Positions 1-8,760 of a stretch of DNA of 15,937 nt are shown here, one piece after another. Numbering within the stretch: position 1 is the first letter of the stretch; each line of letters opens with the position of its first letter. The position numbers and the translations under genes were made by a program. The notes under the pieces were generated by a model that did no database searches, had not been told where the DNA came from, and was given only the letters and a program-made list of their open reading frames with translations. Origin of the DNA: G020351775 sp039588335 (GTDB lineage: Bacteria > Gemmatimonadota > Gemmatimonadetes > Gemmatimonadales > GWC2-71-9); the NCBI GenBank assembly GCA_039588335.1, contig JBDGZZ010000143.1, forward strand, positions 1 through 15,937, in the 5' to 3' direction.

Positions 1-1224
1 GATTTCGCCGAAGCGAATCATCTCCATCTGACAACGGCTGCCAACACGGTCGAACGAGTGACGTTGCGCCAACGGGATCAGGCCGCGCAGCAGCCACCCC
101 TCTACCGTGAGCCGGTAGGCCACGACATCCGGCAGGTAATGGAAACAGTGGCTCGGGAAACGCCCGAGACGGAATACAAGTCGGAGATCATCGACTGGCT
201 GCAACGGCACTACCGTGAGTCAGCCGATCTCGCGACCGCCTTTGGCGACTCAATGGCCGAACTGCTCGGGCGCCATGGAGTCGTGGTATTCAACCCGACT
301 CACCCGGCTGCGAAGCAGTCGATGGCTCGGTGGTGCGTAAAGGCGTTGGCGAACGCTCCCAATATCAACACGGCACTCGTCGAACGCGCAACAATGCTCG
401 AGGAAGACGGTTTCACGGTGCCAATCGCCGTGGGTGATGGAGCGACGACGGTCATGATCGAATCGAGCATGGGGCGTGACCGCCTGGTATTGGACGGTGA
501 CGGTTTCACTGCACGTCGTTCCGGTGAACGGTGGTCGCTCGACGAATTGGAGAAAGTCGCTCGCAGCGAACCCGAACGCCTGTCGGCCAACGTGCTGCTT
601 CGCCCGGTGGTCGAGGCTGCCACGATTCCCACGCTGGCCTACGTAGCCGGACCAGGTGAGCTGAAGTATCTGTCCCAAGCCGATCCGATCTACCGCGCGC
701 TGGACGTGGAACCACAGGAGCGAGTGGCACGTTGGGCAGGCAGGGTGGTGGAAGCACGAGTAACGAAGGTGTTGAACAAGTATGGCATTGCGGCTGACGA
801 CTTGAACGCGCCGGAAGGTCAGCTCGAGGCTAGGCTGCTTCGAGATGAGATGCCGAGTGATGCCGTTCGCGCCATTGCCAACCTCAGATCGGCACTGAAT
901 ACCGAGTATGAGAGCCTGGCCGCGGCTGCGAGCGGCATCGACAGCACGCTCGAGAAACCGGTGCACTCTGCGGGACACAATGCTCTGAGGGGTGTGGCGG
1001 ACGTCGAGAAGCGAATCATCTCGCAACTGAAGAAGCAGAACGAGATAGTGGTGCAGCAATTGGCCAAAGCCCGGATCAGCCTGTTTCCGCTTGGCAAACC
1101 ACAGGAGAGAGTCCTCAACATCGTACCGTTCCTGGTTCGCTACGGTCCGTCGTTCATCGATTCCGCCTATGAGAGTTGTCTCGAGTGGGCCGGAGCACTT
1201 GAAACCACATCGAGTCAGGCATAG
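1..1224 (+). CDS. bshC: Putative cysteine ligase BshC (bacillithiol biosynthesis), 5' partial
   Basis: BshC joins cysteine to glucosaminyl-malate in the last step of bacillithiol synthesis, a cytosolic low-molecular-weight thiol pathway. The frame is open from base 1. The GTG at 58 is internal, because the residues before it include DFAEANHL, which matches the conserved BshC region around D-F-x-E. About 130 N-terminal residues of a roughly 530-residue family protein therefore lie outside the window. Visible family motifs, numbered from the GTG at 58, are NPTHPAAK near residue 80, LLRPVVEAATIPTLAYVAGPGE near 180-200, and GKPQERVLNIVPFLVRYG near 357-374. The C-terminal part holds the long helical, coiled-coil-like region usual for BshC. 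The next gene starts 9 bases downstream, so this is probably the first visible cistron of the block. Family assignment is from motif recall. Function is inferred from the family, since BshC catalysis has been argued mainly from genetics. Confidence 0.9.
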   Translation, partial: DFAEANHLHLTTAANTVERVTLRQRDQAAQQPPLYREPVGHDIRQVMETVARETPETEYKSEIIDWLQRHYRESADLATAFGDSMAELLGRHGVVVFNPTHPAAKQSMARWCVKALANAPNINTALVERATMLEEDGFTVPIAVGDGATTVMIESSMGRDRLVLDGDGFTARRSGERWSLDELEKVARSEPERLSANVLLRPVVEAATIPTLAYVAGPGELKYLSQADPIYRALDVEPQERVARWAGRVVEARVTKVLNKYGIAADDLNAPEGQLEARLLRDEMPSDAVRAIANLRSALNTEYESLAAAASGIDSTLEKPVHSAGHNALRGVADVEKRIISQLKKQNEIVVQQLAKARISLFPLGKPQERVLNIVPFLVRYGPSFIDSAYESCLEWAGALETTSSQA

Positions 1225-1233
1225 TATCCCCGC

Positions 1234-1512
1234 ATGATCTGGGCACTTGGGTTCATTCTAGTTCTCATCGCGTTGATGATCCCTCTGCTGGCGATCGTGC
1301 TGGATTCACCTGTGGCGCGCAACTTCTTTCGTGGTACGGACCCGCAAGCACTAGAAGAAATAATGAGGCGGTTACAGGGACTAGAGGACGAAGTTGCGGA
1401 GTTGGGCAGTTCGCTGGAGGAAGTGCGGCAGGAGACCCAGTTCGTCCAGCGACTCCTGAAGAACCCGGACAAGCCGGACTCGCCCGAACAACTTTCACCC
1501 CCCGAGTCGTAA
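1234..1512 (+). CDS. Small single-pass membrane protein with coiled coil (92 aa)
   Basis: I do not recognise a named family. Residues 1-24 form a hydrophobic segment (W-A-L-G-F-I-L-V-L-I-A-L-M-I-P-L-L-A-I-V-L), which should be an N-terminal membrane anchor. Residues 37-75 are an acidic amphipathic helix with heptad-like leucines (L-E-E-I-M-R-R-L-Q-G-L-E-D-E-V), then Q-F-V-Q-R-L-L, and the end is a proline/serine-rich tail. The layout recalls small envelope-stress proteins such as PspB in shape only. The gene sits 9 bases after bshC and 4 bases before murJ, so it is very likely co-transcribed with them. The ribosome-binding site is weak (AGG about 14 bases upstream), so translation may be coupled to bshC. 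A second protein of the same design starts at 15672. That this is a real gene is well supported by tight spacing. Its role is unknown. Confidence 0.75.
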   Translation: MIWALGFILVLIALMIPLLAIVLDSPVARNFFRGTDPQALEEIMRRLQGLEDEVAELGSSLEEVRQETQFVQRLLKNPDKPDSPEQLSPPES

Positions 1513-1516
1513 CCTG

Positions 1517-3049
1517 ATGCGCCGGTCGCAGGGGCGACTAGCCACCCTGGTCGGCGCAGGTATTCTCGTCACTCGCGTTCTCGGCTTCGTTCGGGAGCGC
1601 GTCTTCGCGCATTACTTCGGGACGGGCATCGCGGCAGATGCTTGGGGCGCTGCCTTACGCATTCCGAACGTGATCCGGAACCTGCTGGGCGAGGGCACCC
1701 TGTCGGCCTCATTCATTCCGGTGTACGCCGGCATGATCGAGCGGGGAGAAACCGAGCGGGCCCGGCGCCTGGCCGGCGTGATCGCATCGCTGCTGCTACT
1801 CCTCACCGCCGTGGCCGCACTGATCGGCATCGTACTGGCTCCCATAATCACCGACTTCGTAGCACCTGGTTTCTCAGGGTCGCAGCGAGATCTCACCGTG
1901 ACGCTGGTGCGCATCCTGTTCCCGATGTCGGGGGCGCTGATTCTGTCAGCCTGGTGCCTTGGAATACTCAACACCCATAGGCGCTTCTTTCTGGCCTACG
2001 CGGCGCCCGCAATGTGGAACATCGCCCAGATCGCAACACTCGTTGCGCTGGGTGGTTACCTCATGGGCGCTTCGCTGGCAGTCGCGGTTGCTTGGGGCGC
2101 CGTAGCTGGAAGTGTTCTCCAGATAGCAGTCCAGCTTCCGGCGGTGCTCAAGTTGTCCGGGCGAATCGAGTGGAGCCTCAACCGCAATACCGAGGGCGTC
2201 CGAAAGGTGATTCGGGCCTGGATTCCGGTAGTCTTCGGTGCGGGAGTCGTTCAGATATCGAGCATAATCGACACCCAGCTCGCTTCCCTCCTAGGTGCAG
2301 GAGCGGTCGCAACGCTCAGGTACGCCCAGTTGTTTCAGATCCTCCCCATTTCGCTCTTCGGTGTCAGTGTGGCGGCCGTTGCACTACCGGAATTGAGCAG
2401 AGACGTCACCAGGGAAGACAGCGATCTGTTGCGCAGCCGTGTCGCAGAGGGGATCCGCCAAGTAGCCTATTTTGCGTTGCCGTCGGCATTCACCTTTGCA
2501 GTGCTCGGACCACAATTGGTCGGAACTCTGTTTCAGACGGGAGCGTTCGACGCAAACGACACGGCCCTGGTTGGGGGAGTGCTGGCGGCATACTCGCTGG
2601 CAATACCAGCCCAGGCGCAGATCAAGCTGCTGGCGACGGGCCACTATTCATTGGGAGACACCCGAACGCCGGTGTGGATAGCGGCTGTAGCGGTTGTCGT
2701 GTCGGCGGTGAGCGCATTCCTACTGATGCAAGAGTTGGGACCGGCGGGGATTGCTTTGGGGGCTGCTGTGGGTGCCTACGTGAATGTAGGTCTCAATGCG
2801 GGCCGGCTCAGTTCCCGGCTCGGCAGGCTCACTACGGCTGCCGAGCTTCGGTCGCTCGGCGCGACTGCGGCCGGCTGCGTTGTTGCCGCGACAGCCACGA
2901 TAGGAGTGGTCTATTTGCTGGATGCGGCAGCGATATGGATCCAGGCTGTATGTGGTCTCGCTGTGATGGGCCTGGTGTACGGCGCCGCAACCCTGGCACT
3001 GGGTCATCCGGATGCACGTAGAATGCTTGGCGCGCTGAAGCGGAAGTAA
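1517..3049 (+). CDS. murJ: Lipid II flippase MurJ (MviN family)
   Basis: MurJ flips the peptidoglycan precursor lipid II across the inner membrane. The 510-residue length and the many hydrophobic segments along the whole protein fit the 14-helix MOP-superfamily fold. The N-terminus carries the family signature: RVLGFVRERVFAHYFGTG near residues 20-37, then A-D-A-W-G-A-A-L-R-I-P-N near 40-51 and EGTLSASFIPVYAGM near 59-73, equivalent to the conserved R-L-P-N and E-G-A-F-S-x-A-F-V-P-V-F motifs. Arginines in the first loop, which line the substrate cavity in known MurJ structures, are present. The start is the ATG 4 bases after the previous stop. uvrC begins 17 bases downstream. No odd features were seen. 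Confidence 0.95.
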   Translation: MRRSQGRLATLVGAGILVTRVLGFVRERVFAHYFGTGIAADAWGAALRIPNVIRNLLGEGTLSASFIPVYAGMIERGETERARRLAGVIASLLLLLTAVAALIGIVLAPIITDFVAPGFSGSQRDLTVTLVRILFPMSGALILSAWCLGILNTHRRFFLAYAAPAMWNIAQIATLVALGGYLMGASLAVAVAWGAVAGSVLQIAVQLPAVLKLSGRIEWSLNRNTEGVRKVIRAWIPVVFGAGVVQISSIIDTQLASLLGAGAVATLRYAQLFQILPISLFGVSVAAVALPELSRDVTREDSDLLRSRVAEGIRQVAYFALPSAFTFAVLGPQLVGTLFQTGAFDANDTALVGGVLAAYSLAIPAQAQIKLLATGHYSLGDTRTPVWIAAVAVVVSAVSAFLLMQELGPAGIALGAAVGAYVNVGLNAGRLSSRLGRLTTAAELRSLGATAAGCVVAATATIGVVYLLDAAAIWIQAVCGLAVMGLVYGAATLALGHPDARRMLGALKRK

Positions 3050-3066
3050 GCGGTCGTGCTCAGATC

Positions 3067-4878
3067 ATGATCATTCCAGAAACCGATAGGATCGCCACCA
3101 AGATCGCTTCGCTTCCCGAGGCCCCCGGGGTGTATCTGTGGAAGGACGCGGACGGCAAGGTGTTGTATGTTGGCAAGGCGAACCGCCTGCGCCAGCGGGT
3201 TCGGAACTATTTCACTTCTGACCACAGGGACAGTCCCAAGAACCGGATGCTCGTTCGGCTCATACGTGACTTGGAGACCATAGTGGTCCGATCAGAGTCC
3301 GAGGCCCTCCTGCTGGAAAACAACCTCATCAAGGAGCACCGGCCGCGCTTCAACATCCAATTGCGCGACGACAAGAGCTACCCGCATGTGGCTGTCACAC
3401 TAGGAGAGGCGTTCCCACGAGTGTTGGTCGTTCGCCGCCTCGACCTGCCGGGTGCCAGGTATTTCGGACCGTACACCGACGTGATGGTGCTGCGGCGCAC
3501 GCTCAGGGTCATCCGGCGTGTCTTCACCGTGAGGTCCTGCCACTACCGCCTGCTAGAAGAAACTCCCGAACGTCCGTGTCTCGACTATCACATTCAACGT
3601 TGTTACGCTCCCTGCGTCGGGTACCAGAGCCAAGAGGCCTACGGTACGATGATCGCTGACGTAGTAGCGTTCCTTGAGGGGAAGACGGTCGAAGTCCGTA
3701 CCCGGCTGCGCGAGCGGATGGATCGTGCAGCGGAGCAACTCGATTTCGAACGCGCAGCCGAATTGCGCAACTCCCTGCGCTGGCTGGACCAGCTCGAGCG
3801 ACCACAGGGGGTGCAGGCGGTGGGTGGGGGAAACGTAGACGCAATCGGCTACGCTCGCGACGGCGATGACGCCGTGTGTGTGACGATGCGTGTGCGGGAA
3901 GGCAAAGTAGTCGGGAGCGACCAGCGATTCCTGAAGAACCTGGCGGAAGAGAGTGACGACGCGATACTCGGGGCTTTTCTGCTACGACACCATGCGTTGA
4001 GCCAATCGCGAGCCAAGAAAACCCTGTTGCCGTTTGCGCCCGACGCGTTCGAAACGATGGGGGACATCATGGGTGATACTCGGATCCATGTCCCGCAGCG
4101 CGGCACCGGTCATCGATTGGTCGAACTGGCAGATCAAAACGCGCGCCACGCATTGGAAAGCTTCAGGATCGAGTCATTCGAAACCGACGAGCGCGCAGAG
4201 GATCCTGTGTACGCCCTGGGACGGGACCTCGGGCTCACGGTGTTACCGAGGAACTTCGTGTGCGTGGACATCTCCACCAGCCAGGGAACCGACACGGTTG
4301 GATCAATGGTGTGGTTCGAGGCGGGGCGGCCCAAGAAGAGCCAGTACAGGAAGTTCAAGATCAAAGGAGAAGGACAGCAAGATGACTTCGCAGCGGTAGG
4401 GGAAGTCGTGTCTCGATTCTTCAGAAGGAGACTGGAGGAGGAAAAGCCGCTGCCCGACCTGCTCGTGATCGACGGGGGCAAGGGCCAGTTGAGCGCGGCG
4501 CGAAGCGCCCTGGAGGAATTGGGCTTGGACGACCTGCCACTGGCCAGCCTGGCAAAGCGGGATGAAGAGGTCTTCCTCCCCGGACGCAAGGACAGCTTGC
4601 GGCTACCGCGGCGCGCTCCCTCACTGAAACTGCTACAACGAGCCCGGGACGAAGCGCACCGGTTCGCGGTAAGTTACAATCGGAAGCGCGGTCAGAAGAG
4701 GACCATTACATCGGCCTTGCTCGAAATTCCGGATGTCGGAGATAGACGACGGCGTCAACTGCTGGAAAGATTCGGAAGCCTGGCCGGAGTCAAGCTGGCG
4801 ACACCTGAAGAGATTGCGGCACTACCCGGCTTCTCGACCAAGCTCGCTGAACGGATACTCGAACACCTGAAGAAATGA
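3067..4878 (+). CDS. uvrC: Excinuclease ABC subunit C (UvrC)
   Basis: UvrC makes both incisions in nucleotide excision repair, after UvrA/UvrB mark a lesion. All domains are visible in the 603 residues. The GIY-YIG nuclease spans about 13-95, with G-V-Y at 21-23, Y-V-G at 34-36 and a likely catalytic Glu84 in E-A-L-L-L-E-N-N-L-I-K. A cysteine-containing region lies near 158-183. The UVR helix pair that binds UvrB is near 208-242 (AAEQLDFERAAELR). The RNase H-like 5' nuclease has Asp401 (CVDISTSQG), Asp469 (LLVIDGGKGQ) and His531 (RDEAHRFAV). A double helix-hairpin-helix is at about 550-600. The usual D-I-S-H motif reads D-I-S-T here, so the second-sphere His is replaced by Thr. The three expected metal-site residues remain. 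The stop overlaps the thrC start by 4 bases (ATGA), which implies coupled translation. Confidence 0.97.
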   Translation: MIIPETDRIATKIASLPEAPGVYLWKDADGKVLYVGKANRLRQRVRNYFTSDHRDSPKNRMLVRLIRDLETIVVRSESEALLLENNLIKEHRPRFNIQLRDDKSYPHVAVTLGEAFPRVLVVRRLDLPGARYFGPYTDVMVLRRTLRVIRRVFTVRSCHYRLLEETPERPCLDYHIQRCYAPCVGYQSQEAYGTMIADVVAFLEGKTVEVRTRLRERMDRAAEQLDFERAAELRNSLRWLDQLERPQGVQAVGGGNVDAIGYARDGDDAVCVTMRVREGKVVGSDQRFLKNLAEESDDAILGAFLLRHHALSQSRAKKTLLPFAPDAFETMGDIMGDTRIHVPQRGTGHRLVELADQNARHALESFRIESFETDERAEDPVYALGRDLGLTVLPRNFVCVDISTSQGTDTVGSMVWFEAGRPKKSQYRKFKIKGEGQQDDFAAVGEVVSRFFRRRLEEEKPLPDLLVIDGGKGQLSAARSALEELGLDDLPLASLAKRDEEVFLPGRKDSLRLPRRAPSLKLLQRARDEAHRFAVSYNRKRGQKRTITSALLEIPDVGDRRRRQLLERFGSLAGVKLATPEEIAALPGFSTKLAERILEHLKK

Positions 4879-5995
4879 CTGAGTATAGCTGGTTTCTAAA
4901 ATGCTCCGAGTGCGATGCCGAGCAGAGTGTAGCGGGACTCCCGACTCTTTGTCCCGAGTGTGGTGCGCCCTGGCTCGTGCACTACACGACAAAGCCCCAA
5001 CCAACTGCTAAGGCAGAGTACGGCACCCGGCCTTGGTCCATGTGGCGTTACCGAGAGTGGCTTCCGCTGACGGCCGAAGAGGAGCCCGTGACTTTAGGCG
5101 AAGGTGCGACCCCGTTGGTGCCGGCACCCGGTTTAGAGCGCTCAATGGGTCTCGAGTCGGTTTGGATCAAGGATGAGGGGCTGAACGCTACCGGATCGTT
5201 CAAGGCCCGGGGCATGTCGGCCGCGGTGACGCGGGCCCTGGGTGGCGGTGCGCACATCATGGTTGCACCGACCGCAGGAAACGCCGGAGTTGCCCTCAGT
5301 GCCTACGGTAGCAGAGCGGGCATTGATGTAAGAGTTTTTGCTCCACGCACCACGCCGTCCACCATACTGCAGCAGATCCGCGCGTTCGGAGCCGATTTGG
5401 AGCTACTGGACGGTCACATTGGTGACTGCGGGCGTGCGGCGCGCGAGTTTGCCGCAGAAACCGGGGCGTTCGACGTCTCGACGCTGAGAGAGCCCTACCG
5501 CATCGAGGGCAAGAAGACACTGGGGCTCGAGGTGGCCGAACAGCTGGGATGGCACCTGCCCGACGCCCTGATATACCCCACTGGTGGTGGTACGGGGCTA
5601 ATCGGTATGTGGAAGTGTTTCAATGAGTTACGCAGTTGCGGCTGGGTAGGTGACGACCTGCCGCGGCTGTACAGCGTCCAGGCCAGCGGGTGTGCACCGG
5701 TGGTTGCTGCGTTTGAGGCGGGCGAGGAGTCGACCAAGGCGTGGCAGAACCCGGCCACGATCGCCGCCGGTCTGCGGGTTCCGGCACCACTCGGCGGGCG
5801 GTTGATTCTCAGGGCCATCGCGGAAACCAACGGAGCCGCAGTGGCGGTATCTGACAAGGCGCTCGACGCAGCGGCTCGCCACATTGCGGAGACGATTTCC
5901 GTGGACGNNNNNNNNAGTTGTTGCAGCAGGGACGGATCGATAAGGGCGAGTCTGTCGTGTTGTTCAACACCGGAGCCGGGTGGCTTTATCGTTAA
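4875..5995 (+). CDS. thrC: Threonine synthase, interrupted by an assembly gap
   Basis: A PLP enzyme that converts O-phosphohomoserine to threonine. The N-terminus has a zinc-ribbon-like pair C-S-E-C (10-13) and C-P-E-C (26-29). The PLP-binding lysine is Lys110 in TGSFKARGM, where many homologues have S-F-K-D-R-G. A-P-T-A-G-N-A-G lies near 131-138, and the phosphate-binding T-G-G-G-T-G at 236-241. The frame is clean to base 5907, then eight Ns follow. Downstream, the threonine-synthase C-terminus is obvious (LLQQGRIDKGESVVLFNTGAGW, then LYR and a TAA at 5993-5995), but in another frame. Reading straight through the Ns gives a false tail ending at 6005. Comparison with remembered homologues suggests about 14-20 residues around the conserved P-E-G motif are missing. 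The true gap length must be a multiple of three if the gene is intact. I expect the genomic gene to be whole. Confidence 0.93.
5908..5915. other. Assembly gap (8 Ns) inside thrC
   Basis: Eight ambiguous bases split the thrC reading frame. The coding frames on the two sides differ, so eight is not the true length. A length divisible by three would restore one continuous protein. Nothing in the flanks suggests an insertion element. Confidence 0.98.
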
Positions 5996-6029
5996 GCAGG
6001 ACTGATATTTAGGGTTAGGTGTCTCAACC

Positions 6030-7274
6030 ATGCTTATAGCTATCCTGGACCCATTCGCGGGGATCAGCGGGGACATGACTCTGGGATCCCTGGTCGATGC
6101 GATGGGGGAGAACGCGTGGTTGCGTGACCTGCCGGGCCGGGTCGGATTTCCCGACGTGGAGGTCCGGATCGAGCGCGTCACCCGCTGCTCGGTGGCCGCC
6201 ACCAAAGTGGACTTTGCCAATCCCGAGGCCGGTCAGCTGGAGGGTCACGGGAGGCACGTGGGGGAGCTGGTGGAGCTGGTCCGACGGGCGCAGTTGGATC
6301 CGGCCGTGAAGGAGCGGGCGGCCGAGGCGCTGGAGCTGATCGGGGAGGCCGAAGGCAAAGTCCACGGCGTTGCGCCAGATCGCGTCCATCTTCACGAGGT
6401 GGGGGCGATTGACGCCATATTGGATGTGGTCGGGGCGGTCGAGGGCTTCCATCGGCTCGGAGTTGACGCCATCTACAACCTCCCGGTTGCCATCGGGGAC
6501 GGTTGGGTGGTCACCGAACACGGGAAACTGCCGGTACCCGCTCCGGCGACGACGATCCTGTTAGAGGGAGTCTCGGTGCGGGCTTCGGGTCCGGTTTCTG
6601 GTGAGGCGACTACCCCGACTGGAGCGGCGCTGATCCGTGTCCTGTCCCGCGGCGAGCCGCCCGACAGGTGGAGAATCGTCGCAGGTGGGTGGGGAGCGGG
6701 CTCGCGAGACCCACAGGAGTATCCGAATTCGCTCCGCCTGATGTTGGCAGAAGTGGCTCAGGAAGCGGGTGTCGTAGAGGTTGTGGCAACGGATATCGAC
6801 GATCTGAGCCCGGAGTATTTGGAGCCGCTGCGCGAGGCGGTGCTGGCCGCCGGCGCGGTGGATTGCCTGGCGTGGGCTACGTTGGGAAAGAAGGGCAGGG
6901 TAGGTCTGAGGGTGGAAGCGCTGGCGCCAGCGGGCCAGATTGAGAAAGTTGTGGACGCTCTGTTCGCCCACAGTACGACGGCCGGGATTAGGAGATGGCC
7001 GGCCTGCCGGTCCACGTTGGCGCGAGAGGAGCTGGTCGTGGACGTGGGAGCCACCAGGAAGGTGCGGATCAAGGTGCTGAACCGGCCCGGAGGGTGTAGA
7101 ATTAAGCCGGAATACGGCGATGTGGCAGAGGTGGCAGCCGAATTGGGTGTGCCGGCGCTGGATGTGGCGAAGCAGGCCGAACGTGTGGCGGAGACCATTC
7201 TGGCCGGCGATGGGTATAATTCTAGAGGCAAAATCAGTACTGATTTGAAGCAGATCGAGAGGAGAGAAGGATGA
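6030..7274 (+). CDS. larC: LarC-type nickel insertion protein (nickel-pincer cofactor synthesis)
   Basis: LarC is the CTP-dependent cyclometallase that inserts nickel into the pincer nucleotide cofactor first found in lactate racemase LarA. The 414 residues span the whole family. The N-terminus L-D-P-F-A-G-I-S-G-D-M is at 6-16. A histidine/acid stretch, VHLHEVGAIDAI, is at 119-130. GEATTPTGAALI is at 191-202. The C-terminal domain starts near 253, with T-D-I-D-D-L-S-P-E, and continues to K-P-E-Y-G-D-V near 359. In Lactobacillus the two halves are joined by programmed frameshifting, whereas here they are one uninterrupted frame. No larA, larB or larE homologue is in the window, so the client enzyme must be elsewhere. 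The gene starts 34 bases after thrC with a weak ribosome-binding site. Its TGA overlaps the next ATG by 4 bases. Confidence 0.9.
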   Translation: MLIAILDPFAGISGDMTLGSLVDAMGENAWLRDLPGRVGFPDVEVRIERVTRCSVAATKVDFANPEAGQLEGHGRHVGELVELVRRAQLDPAVKERAAEALELIGEAEGKVHGVAPDRVHLHEVGAIDAILDVVGAVEGFHRLGVDAIYNLPVAIGDGWVVTEHGKLPVPAPATTILLEGVSVRASGPVSGEATTPTGAALIRVLSRGEPPDRWRIVAGGWGAGSRDPQEYPNSLRLMLAEVAQEAGVVEVVATDIDDLSPEYLEPLREAVLAAGAVDCLAWATLGKKGRVGLRVEALAPAGQIEKVVDALFAHSTTAGIRRWPACRSTLAREELVVDVGATRKVRIKVLNRPGGCRIKPEYGDVAEVAAELGVPALDVAKQAERVAETILAGDGYNSRGKISTDLKQIERREG

Positions 7275-8665
7275 ACAGGTTGGCTGCAGGAGCAGGAATC
7301 GCGATTAGCCTCGGACTGGCCGCCCCACAATTGGCGGCACAGGAGGAGTATCTTGAGCCTACGTGTGAACTGGACCAGTCACACTTCCTGGTTAGGCAGG
7401 CCAGCACATACATAAAGGGAGCAACTGAGGAAGCCGATCCGGCAAACCGGGACCAACTCCTGCTCTCGGCTCGTCAGAATCTGATCGAGGGTATCGACAC
7501 AGACCAGGGCGACAACATGGCCATCTGGTATTTCCTGGGTCGGTATTACCACCTCGCAGGCGACCCGATAGGAGCTGACAGCGCATTTGGGAAGGTGGAG
7601 CAGCTGGTGGCCGGCTGTGCGCAAGACATCGACTACTACCGCGAGTCTATGTGGGTGATGGCGGTGAACCGGGCAATCGACTCGATGCAGAACGGTGCCT
7701 ACGAAGGGGCCAAGGTGGAGCTGCGCGGGGCCAACGCGATCTACGTGCACAGTAACGTAGCTCTTTTCTATCTGGCGAGTGTGTTCGCAGACGAGGGTGA
7801 CACTGACAGTGCCCTGTACTACTACAAGGAAGTTGTCGCGATGGGTCCCTCCGACCTCGAACACGTAGAGAACTACAACACCGCTGTGCTGAACGTAGCC
7901 ACGCTGCACCAGATGCTGGGCGAGTGGGATTCCACGGTCGTGTGGTACGAGAAGGTACGCGAGACGGATCCCACCCACTCAGACGCGCTCTTCGGCATCG
8001 CGGAAGCTCATGTCGAAATGGGCAACGAGGCTGCGGCAATGGAGATCTATGACCAGGTTCTGGCCAATGCCGCAGCGATGGGTGATCTGGATCTGTTCAG
8101 TGCGGGAGGGAAGCTCTTCAACGCCAACGAATTCGACAAGGCGGCTCAAGCTTTCGAGGCTGGATTGGAGAAGAATCCCTACTACAGGGATGCGTTGTTC
8201 AACCTGGCGAATACGTATCTGGAGATCGGCCAGGATCAGTCACGTCCGCAGGCCGAGCGGGACGATGCACTGAGCAAGATGGACGAGGTGACCCACAGGC
8301 TCTTGGAAGTAGATCCCAATGGCCGCGTGGTGTACCGCATCCTGGCGGCAGCCCACACGCTGCAGGGTATGGACGACACCACCGAAGTGATCATGGAGGC
8401 GATGCAAGCACTGACGTTCGAAGTCTCCGTGGACATATCACGGCCCATTTCGGGTGGCTACACCGTGGCCGGCCGGCTCATCAACTTGAAAGAAGCGGCG
8501 ACGACGGTTCCGACGATCACCTTGGAGTTCCTCGATGCATCGGGCACCGTAGTCAGTACCGATACGATCGGGGGCGAGACACTGGCGCCGAGCGGGTCGA
8601 GCCGGTTCCAGACCACCCAGAGTGGGGCAGGGATCGTTGCCTGGAGATACAGGATAGGCACCTAG
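7271..8665 (+). CDS. Secreted tetratricopeptide-repeat protein with C-terminal beta domain
   Basis: A 464-residue exported protein of unknown specific role. Residues 1-23 are a signal peptide (N-R, hydrophobic A-G-A-G-I-A-I-S-L-G-L, then Q-L-A-A before Q-E-E), with cleavage probably near 23/24. Helical TPR-like repeats fill about 30-365. Clear units include ALFYLASVFADEGDTDSALYYYKE, A-V-L-N-V-A-T-L-H-Q-M-L-G-E-W-D and A-L-F-N-L-A-N-T-Y-L-E-I-G. Residues about 378-464 resemble an FxLYD/Ig-like beta sandwich (Y-T-V-A-G-R-L-I-N-L, then L-E-F-L-D-A-S-G-T-V). It probably acts as a periplasmic scaffold. The start has a strong GAGGAGAG site just upstream and overlaps larC by 4 bases. It is the last gene before the terminator at 8728. 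Confidence 0.85.
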   Translation: MNRLAAGAGIAISLGLAAPQLAAQEEYLEPTCELDQSHFLVRQASTYIKGATEEADPANRDQLLLSARQNLIEGIDTDQGDNMAIWYFLGRYYHLAGDPIGADSAFGKVEQLVAGCAQDIDYYRESMWVMAVNRAIDSMQNGAYEGAKVELRGANAIYVHSNVALFYLASVFADEGDTDSALYYYKEVVAMGPSDLEHVENYNTAVLNVATLHQMLGEWDSTVVWYEKVRETDPTHSDALFGIAEAHVEMGNEAAAMEIYDQVLANAAAMGDLDLFSAGGKLFNANEFDKAAQAFEAGLEKNPYYRDALFNLANTYLEIGQDQSRPQAERDDALSKMDEVTHRLLEVDPNGRVVYRILAAAHTLQGMDDTTEVIMEAMQALTFEVSVDISRPISGGYTVAGRLINLKEAATTVPTITLEFLDASGTVVSTDTIGGETLAPSGSSRFQTTQSGAGIVAWRYRIGT

Positions 8666-8727
8666 ATCGAAAGACGTGTCTGCGGGTGGGCCATTTGGAG
8701 GCTCTCCACGGCAGGCCATGACAATTC

Positions 8728-8759
8728 GGGGTAGAGCGGATCAAGGCTCTGCCCCTTTT
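8728..8759 (+). terminator. Rho-independent terminator closing the bshC-to-TPR block
   Basis: A 10-base-pair stem (8728-8737 with 8746-8755, one G-U pair) with an 8-base loop is followed at once by TTTT at 8756-8759 and further T-rich sequence. It lies 63 bases past the TPR stop and is oriented to stop + strand transcripts. It is the clearest terminator in the window. Confidence 0.9.
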
Positions 8760-8760
8760 G

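Noticed and set aside
250..1059. 269-residue - strand frame opposite bshC
   Set aside because: It is a shadow of the bshC coding frame in GC-rich DNA, with no recognisable motif.
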